Positions 57,440-64,000 of a stretch of 64,000 nucleotides of DNA are shown here, piece by piece. This DNA comes from Thereva unica (lineage: Eukaryota; Arthropoda; Insecta; Diptera; Therevidae): contig OX465283.1 in assembly GCA_949987705.1 (NCBI GenBank), forward strand, positions 5,064,207 through 5,128,206, written 5' to 3'. Position numbers and translations under genes: made by a program. Under the pieces are notes generated by a model. It was given only the letters and a program-made list of their open reading frames with translations, ran no database searches and was not told the DNA's origin. Numbering within the stretch: position 1 is the first letter of the stretch; every line of letters starts with the position of its first letter.

Positions 57440-57821
57440 GACTATTGGTAATGGACGTCAACGAATCGAATCAATTTCCGATTCGTCTTGCATTCACCAT
57501 GACGATCAACAAATCACAAGGCCAATGCTTGAGTGTTTTTGGCTTGAATCTAGAAAATGAACAATCCGCTTTGCTCGTTCTTGCACCTGACAACAAGACG
57601 AAAAATGTCGTTTATCACAATATGCTCCAACGAAAGGAATCGACCCGAGGGAAACCCATCCAGGAAATAGTTTAGCAAAAAATAGTATGCTACACGAATC
57701 ATTTCGTTTCGCTTCAATAAAGCAAATGCCTTGCCTCCATGTAAATTGCATTCATTTCAAATGTAACTTTATCGTTCATTTATCGATTCTGAGGCGGTGT
57801 GAAGTTCGCCGGACCAGCTAG
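57440..57821 (+). mobile_element. Helitron 3' fragment: helicase end plus terminus
   Basis: From 57477 the frame reads FPIRLAFTMTINKSQGQCLS, VFGLNLENE, then APDNKTKNVVYHNML, the last motifs of the Pif1-like Helitron helicase with about 15 residues missing between them. At 57793-57821 a short GGCG...CGCC hairpin is followed by CAGCTAG and then T, as expected for a Helitron 3' end (CTRR before a target T). The remaining frames upstream to 57184 are not recognised. Confidence 0.7.
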
Positions 57822-58731
57822 TGATAAAATATATGCGTAAAGAAAAGGGGCATAACCGATTCTATCCATGACGACCCCGTTTGCTCCACCATCGACCCCT
57901 TGAGCCACCGTAGGAATGTAGCAGCACTGACAAAATTGTATCGTTACTATTATAGTGACTGTTCCATCGAATTAAACACTCTTCTCCAGATTACGCTACT
58001 CGTTTCATTCCCACCACTTGCAGGCCGTCTTTTCGCGCACTCACAAGGCCAATGCCCCCGCGGTCCTTCGCCTTTTCCACTTTCCCACCTACATAACTTT
58101 CCTTCTTTCTTCTTCCCTCTTTACATTCCTGATTCCTTCTGTCATATCCTTCCTTAGCCCTTCCCCGCTCCACCAAAAGCGCATGTTATCGGTTGGTTGA
58201 AGAGATTCAACTCGTTTCAGGAGGCATAACACTCCAGCGAGTTGTTTCTCGATGCCCCGATGTCAGAGTCGCGATAGTAATGGTTGGGAGTAGGTGGACT
58301 GAAAATATCGCGGGAAGGTTGTGGCGGTTCCTTCCTCCCCGACTAGAGCTGCTGTTCGACATTGCACTCTATACGAAGAAAATAGATTGTCAACAGTATA
58401 AAGGACCTTTCCTGAGACTCTAGTCTTTCACATAAAAAAAAAAAAAAAAAAACTCAACAAGATAGCAATTCGTTGCTAAATAGAACAACTCGAAATCGAC
58501 TCTGGAATAATCCAAGAGTTCAAATGCAGGGTTCATCGTCACTTTCTTCAACAGACATCCCTCATCCCCGACCCATCACAACCCTTAACCTATTCCCCCA
58601 CGTCCTAAGCTTGCTCCTAGACATTGCATCATGACGTGACAAACGACCGGTAGTACAAAAAATGAACCCAATAGGTTAGAGTTAGCTTATCTGTTGAGTC
58701 TGTTAAGTCTATATTTTAGTGAACAAGACGG
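57822..58731. other. Intergenic, unclassified
   Basis: Contains a GC-richer stretch (57860-58420) ending in a run of about 20 A at 58434-58453, which looks like the tail of a retrotransposed sequence on the plus strand. Its source is not recognised. Confidence 0.35.
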
Positions 58732-58868
58732 TTTGGACGGTGCGCTTCAGCGCTTGTGCCTCACGAACTTAGTGGATGAATGAAGAAGAGGGGATAAAGA
58801 GAGGCATCACTTCCTTCGTTATACCAAAAGTTCGTGAGGCACATGGGCTGAAGCGCATCATCTAAACC
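58732..58868. mobile_element. 137-bp foldback MITE
   Basis: GCGCTTCAGCGCTTGTGCCT (58742 on) and the inverted partner at 58828-58856 match in 27 of 29 bases, and a weaker match (GGTTTGGACGG against GGGTTTAGATG) extends outward. There is no coding sequence and no certain target duplication. Confidence 0.6.
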
Positions 58869-59390
58869 CGCTCAACGACGCACAAAAGTTTTTGATACTT
58901 TTAGTAATAGTTTAATTCTATTCCATATCATTCTAGTGAGATTATTGACGGACTATTAAAGACCAATTATTGATTATTAATAATATATAACGATAAGGAA
59001 AATTACTATAAATGATTGTGAAATAAAAACAATTTTTTTCTGGAAACTTTATAATATACATACTAATCGCAATTTTGTACAATACATAAAATTGTTATTT
59101 TCATGATTGATCATGATCCTGGTGATGTTATATAATTAAAAACTAATTTTGATTTTATACAATACTACATTTAAAGAAAATTCAGTCGCGTACAAAATTT
59201 TTCTCTCGTATTTAGGATGGCATGCAATATGTTACGCATCAGGTTACTATTACTTCGAGTGCTTCGCTGTTCCGTTCTGTCTAAATAAAAATTTAGGTTA
59301 GTGAAATTAACTGAACAAAATATGGTAATTTAAATACATATACTGACCTGAAGCTGAGTGTCAACGAATTTTCTATGCTAATATCGGGGG
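58869..59390. other. AT-rich spacer
   Basis: No gene or repeat end recognised. Confidence 0.45.
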
Positions 59391-59639
59391 GGTGGGGGTT
59401 AACGGCTAACAAAGACCTAGCAAAACTCGAAAAGAGTCACACGCCAGACGACCACCTAGCAGCTCTGTTAGCAAGTTTTAGTCCCACCTTCACGCGGTGC
59501 CTCCTGCGGTAATGGTCGAAAGGTGAGCTGTCTGCGCCATAAAACAGAGTTTTAAGTCGGATGTGCAGAGGGTTAGCGACTCGCTCCCATAAAAATAACA
59601 TTTCTACGTACGAATCGGCAAAGAATGCCTCGGAACCGG

Positions 59640-60205
59640 ACAATGCTTTTCGAACCAGGACTCGAATCGTATCATGGAATGTGTAATCATGCTTTTGGAT
59701 CGACGGATGGACCGGTATAAAATCAAGATCATGGGACTCAGCGAAACCAGATGGCCGGATGCGGGGAACACCAGGTCCAACCTCATTAGCTGATCCTAAG
59801 TTTCTGAGAGGGCTATTACCGTGCGCCTGCGTACCAGACTAAGAAGTACTACGCTAATTCAATGCTATGTTCCAACTGAAGACGCAGAAGATGACATCAA
59901 ATACGAGTTTTTTATGAGACTGGATGAGGTTTTTCGGTCTATCCCAACAACACCGGCCTAACTAATAGCAACGGTGAGTTTTTCGTTTACTTCTGTAGCT
60001 CCCACCAACTCATAGTAGGTGTAACCTCCTATTGTCACAAGAAGATACACAAGGAGAGCTGAGTATCGTCTGCTGGTAGAACGAAAAATCAGATAGATCA
60101 CGTGTAGCCGCTAGCCGCTAGCCAGAGACGAAGTGACCACAATTTGGTAGAAGCACCTATTCGCCTTAAAATCGCCGTAATCGAGAACGTCCAAGGCGAT
60201 GCCAT
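59640..60205 (+). pseudogene. LINE endonuclease fragment
   Basis: DRYKIKIMGLSETRWPDAG is the N-terminal APE-endonuclease motif (DILGLSETRW) of RTE-like LINEs. TLIQCYVPTEDAEDDIKYEF follows, and a degraded RSDHNLVEAPIRLKI end lies near 60125-60170. Stops and frameshifts occur. It is cut off by the hAT-like end at 60212. Confidence 0.7.
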
Positions 60206-60211
60206 AAACCA

Positions 60212-60300
60212 GCGATCGGCAACCCAATTCCATTAGTGTGCCACAAAACAGATAATTAAAACTACTGCACATTAAGGGTGCCACCATTGTAAATCAAAAT
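60212..60300 (+). mobile_element. hAT-like end CAGCGATCGGCAACC
   Basis: CAGCGATCGGCAACCCAATT with GTGTGCCAC following is the usual hAT terminal layout (CAGNGNTCGGCAACC). The right end was not identified. Confidence 0.45.
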
Positions 60301-60572
60301 AATTTTATTTGTGCAGTAAAAACTTTTTACAAAGCAACTTTAAGGCTCCCATTCACATACAGGCCGCCGGCAGGTACGGCCCAATGAAGGCCACACATTA
60401 CGCAGTCTAACTGAGGGATGAGGACTTGAGGCATCCACGAGAACATGGCCTCAGCGAAAATTTCAGACTGAGTAGAAGTTCAGATCTTCAGCCCCGGACT
60501 GACGACCTTGTCAAGCTGGAAGCCCGAAAACAACGGGGAGGAGAACTATACTAGCAGCCGGCCGCAACGACT

Positions 60573-61755
60573 CACAGTGGGACCAAATCCAAAAAAGCTG
60601 GCCAAAAGTCAAAAAGTGCATTAAATGATCTCAAATTTTACACTCGGGGGTTTTCGGGGTCGCTGACGACGAATCCGGTGTTGAAATTTCGATTTTCAAA
60701 ATGGCGGACTCAATATGGTTAACATAACCTCTTAAAAAAATCAAAAAATTTGTTTTAATATAATGTTTAATACTTAATTTTTTTATAAGCAAGTTATTTT
60801 ATTAGGAAGTTATTGTTTATTAGAAAAACAAAATAAGAATTTTTAAGAATGCAATTACAGAAGAAAATCATTGTGAATACAAGTAAAAGTTGTATCTTTA
60901 TCTTCTGAGGCTTATAACTTCTTAATTATTAAATTTACCCAAAAATATCTTGCTAATATATTGTAGATAATTTAATTATAAACAAAAAGTGCCCTTGCAA
61001 ATTGAATTGTAAGATGTACTGTTACGGAGATATAAAATAGAAAAACCATTTGCGCACCTTTTTCAAGATGGTGGCCAAATTGGGGGGGGGGGAGTGGGTT
61101 AGAATCCCGAAAACTCCGATTTAAGCTCACACTAACCCCCCCTACACATCCCAAAAATAAAACCTTGTCCCGCATTTTTGCAATATTGAAGTACCATTTC
61201 CATGGGCTAGTGCTGGACGTATGTGACCCCTTAAAACACGGAGGGGCAATTTTGGGCAGCGGATTTTTTTTGGAGGTGAAGGAATACACCTTTACCAACA
61301 ACGCCCAGCAAGTTTTCCAGTGGAGCAGAGTGGAGCAATATTACTTTTTGTCCAATATATATCGCATTCTTACAATCCTAATTCATAAAAAGCACGTGTA
61401 ATAGATGCTCACTATGTATTATATACTTGCTTAATGGGTATAGTGCAATTTTTTTTATACTCTACATACCTTCCAAAGAAAATTCCACTTTACACGACCA
61501 CGATTGCTTGGTTACTTAATTTTTTATAGCGTTTTGAAAACGTTAACCTTTTTTCACAATATTAACGTTTAAAAATAAGCAAAAAGAGTAAAGTAGCAAC
61601 TACAATTTCTCAGTCCGTAGAAAAAAATCGAACCTTCCGTGACTGATTGCTCACTATTGGAAGTGTCCTCGAATCATCCCCCCCAAAAAAAACCGCAATC
61701 TATAAACTTTTTTTTTAGACTTTTGGCCAGCTTTTTTGGATTTGGTCCCACTGTG
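60573..61755. mobile_element. 1183-bp Transib-like non-autonomous element, CACAGTG ends, CGACT duplication
   Basis: The first 38 bases (CACAGTGGGACCAAATCC...) are the exact reverse complement of 61718-61755. CGACT flanks both ends (60568-60572 and 61756-61760). CACWGTG termini and 5-bp C/G-rich duplications are hallmarks of Transib, the transposon group related to RAG1. No transposase is found; the 109-codon minus-strand frame at 60972-61301 has no known domain. Confidence 0.7.
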
Positions 61756-62043
61756 CGACTTGGAGATCCTGGAGAGCAACTGTTTCCGTCCTATGTCCCA
61801 TGGGGGATTAAAGGGGAATAAATAACTAAAAAAAAGTTAAATATAATATTAACGTACCCGAAATGGTGCTCTTCCTGCACGTACCCGTTTTCCCGCTGGA
61901 TGCAAGCTGTCCGGGGTAAAATGTCTTTCACAGACATGAGCTTTTCTCGCAGGATAGCTCGTTTTTATGCCTATATTTCTGAGCCATAAGCTTCTTCTGC
62001 AATATTGAGAAAAGAATTGTATAAATCCGGAATAAAGCCAGAA

Positions 62044-62450
62044 GGCCGTATCAGATCCAACTTTTAGAATAGCGGCAGGCGCAGTAGCAGAAACTGAATC
62101 AGATCCAAGTAAAACGACAGCAGCGGCAGAATTTTTATTTGACAGCTAAACGTCAAATTAAATTATTTGCGAATATGACAATTTTTCCCAAATTTAGTGC
62201 AAGATGATGGTAATCGGTTTGATATTTTTAATGAATTTCAATTATTTTAATGTATCTGCAATATTGCAATTTGTGTGAAAATCATTTAAAAACAAGTGAC
62301 AGTTATTTGACATGCAGCAAAATTAGAATTTGAGATGAAAAGGCAGCAGCAGGGTTCTTAGCTACTTGAATTGTCATGTGACCAGTGTAAGCCAATAGAA
62401 ACAATTCTCTGCCGACGGTTCTGCTTTGCTGCTTTGGATCTGATACTGCC
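62044..62450. mobile_element. MITE with GGCCGTATCAGATCCAA ends
   Basis: GGCCGTATCAGATCCAA at the left and the reverse complement of TTGGATCTGATACTGCC at the right differ at one base. Flanks are GAA on the left and TTAA on the right, so a 3-bp duplication (TAA) may have mutated. Several GCAGCA/CAGCGGC-type subrepeats lie just inside. Confidence 0.6.
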
Positions 62451-62466
62451 TTAAGACCTAATATCT

Positions 62467-62545
62467 AACACTTTGCGCTCGTTGGCTCCGGATCGGAGCC
62501 ATTTAAAATTCGCCTTTAAACTTGAGTGCAAAGGGCTAATATTAT
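62467..62545. repeat. Short palindromic element
   Basis: CTAACACTTTGCGCTC at the left and GAGTGCAAAGGGCTAA at the right are imperfect inverted ends, with the palindrome GGCTCCGGATCGGAGCC between them. AATAT/TATTA flanks are too AT-rich to call a duplication. Confidence 0.4.
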
Positions 62546-62748
62546 ACATTATTATAATAATATATTATTTAACACCTAATAGGTTTATATTTAACACAGG
62601 TACATACCTATGATCAGTCGGAATTTGAAACAAGTGCTTTGGGTTAGCACATTTAAAAAAACAATGATAGGTCGTCATAGTTCTAAAAAAAACTTCATAA
62701 ACGTACCGTTATTTTTAATTAACACTTGATTAATCTTAGTAAAAGACG

Positions 62749-62819
62749 GCATTCGAAAATTCAGCCAGCTGCGCAGAATTGGCAGTATCGGCTGCGCAGT
62801 TGGCTGAATTTTCGAATGC
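62749..62819. repeat. 71-bp hairpin
   Basis: GCATTCGAAAATTCAGCCAG (62749-62776) pairs with 62792-62819 over 28 bp with one mismatch and a 15-base loop. Confidence 0.65.
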
Positions 62820-63240
62820 AGCCAAAGTACCTACGGGAGTTTTTTTTTCAATAATTATTAATTTCTCTAAATCACTTAAATTCACTTATTTCACCGTCAG
62901 TAAACTTTATTTATTAGTTTTATGCTCTATAATGTTTTTGCACTCGCCAAATTGAATGTTTTCTAATTTTCATCTTCTATCGTGTGAATGAATCATCGGA
63001 ACATCAATTCCTTCGGTCTACGTTCACTAACGCATTCTGTAAAGAAATGAGTTTTCATGGTTGACAGAAGAAAAGTAACAGAAAGAAATAAAGGAGAAAA
63101 AATTGAAAAATATACTGGACCAAAAATACACTTAGCTAAAAACGAACTTTATGAAAAAATAAAAAAAATATATATTAAATCAAAAACACACTGCAAGCTG
63201 TTTCTCAAAGTAGGCACCCATGGAAATGGAGATTAAGTAT

Positions 63241-63565
63241 AGTTTCGTTAAATCCAAGTAAACTCAACGAAACCAGTTCGGTTAAGCCGAGTTTTGCATA
63301 TGTGTGTGATTGAGTATCCTTTACTGCACATATGTATATAATAGCAACGGCGACGATTATTACTTTCGCCCAGAGCCGTATTGGAAACATCATCGAGTTA
63401 ACTTGAGGGAAAAAGCTTTCTGTTTACTCAACGAAAACCCTACCTCCGTTCATGGAAACACAGTAATGCATGTGGGGTATCCCCTGTCGTAGGCGTAGGG
63501 TAACTTCACATTTACACTTACACCCGAAATAATCCGACGTGTTTCGTGCAGGATTTAACGAAACT
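63241..63565. repeat. 15-bp inverted repeat pair, possible MITE
   Basis: AGTTTCGTTAAATCC at 63241 and its exact reverse complement at 63551-63565 enclose 295 bp. CAACGAAAC and ACGAAACAG-like words recur around both ends. The element boundaries are not certain. Confidence 0.35.
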
Positions 63566-64000
63566 TTATTAAACCCGCGATCACGAAACAGTTGCGTGTG
63601 CAAGTGGAATTGCAAATCAGTCGACTCGTGTTCGGAGGGCTTAAATCTATTTTTATTAATACTTTGCAATATTTTTAGTATTTTTCTATTAAGTCCCGGT
63701 TCTTGTAAAAGGTGATCTTACCGCCAAATCCCACAGATCCCGCATATCTAGTCCTGTTTGATCCCGAAAAAATGGTGCGGAATCCCGCATTTGCTTGAAA
63801 ATTAAATACGAACATGAGATGTTAGTTTCATGTGGCATTTCTCTAGGAATAATTTGCAGAGCTTATGCCCCATGAAACTTCAGCGGGCGGCCTCGCTAAA
63901 GCTATTTTACACGATGATATACGAAACAAAAAGTTTCCTGCAAGCATTCACCAAGAGGAGGGGTGAGAGAGAGCTTCAGGGAGCACGAAACAATGCCATG
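63566..64000. other. Window end, nothing recognised
   Basis: No coding exon, RNA gene or repeat terminus could be supported in the last 435 bases. Confidence 0.4.

Noticed and set aside
60972..61301. Transposase in the Transib-like element
   Set aside because: The 109-codon frame shows no RAG1-like or other transposase motif, so the element is called non-autonomous.
1..64000. CRISPR arrays, tRNA or rRNA genes, prokaryotic operons
   Set aside because: No regularly spaced direct repeats, no cloverleaf with A/B boxes and no rRNA core sequence were recognised by eye. A tRNAscan or Rfam search would be needed to exclude weak candidates.

Overview
The window is nuclear DNA of an insect, most likely a dipteran with a large, transposon-rich genome. 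The evidence is spliced genes with GT-AG introns, insect-type orthologues (pasha, PERK, bonus), intergenic DNA full of decayed LINEs and short inverted-repeat elements, and long AT-rich stretches. The species cannot be named from sequence alone.

Layout. 1-2626: repeats upstream of pasha. 2627-10774 (+): pasha/DGCR8 in six coding exons, with an R1-like LINE in intron 1 and more repeat debris in intron 5. 10775-14330: LINE fragments. 14404-15478 (+): a complete three-exon astacin metalloprotease with a TATA box. 16020-18060: a decayed LINE. 18361-19470: a partial copy of the astacin upstream region, a 491-bp MITE and a possible 41-codon gene. 20136-27330 (+): PERK (eIF2-alpha kinase) in four coding exons, with a LINE-MITE-MITE nest in intron 1. 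27331-38590: convergent intergenic region with LINEs, foldbacks and two AT-rich blocks. 38591-55240 (-): bonus/TRIM24-33 in twelve coding exons, with three transposon-filled introns of 2.8, 3.3 and 7.1 kb. 55241-64000: repeats including a Copia integrase scrap, a LINE RT scrap, a Helitron helicase end with a 3' terminus, a LINE endonuclease, and a 1.18-kb element with Transib-type termini.

The four genes do not form an operon. Three are housekeeping regulators: microRNA processing, the ER-stress response and chromatin co-repression. The astacin is a secreted enzyme.

The unusual material is the mobile-element record. It includes elements with AGGCC/AGCCC/GGCC-like termini and 3-bp target duplications, a CACAGTG-ended element with a 5-bp duplication, a LINE with an 18-bp duplication nested in another transposon, and a three-level nest whose original LINE reading frame can be read across the insertion. 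No prokaryotic, viral or CRISPR-like system was seen. All exon borders were read by eye from splice sites and reading frame.
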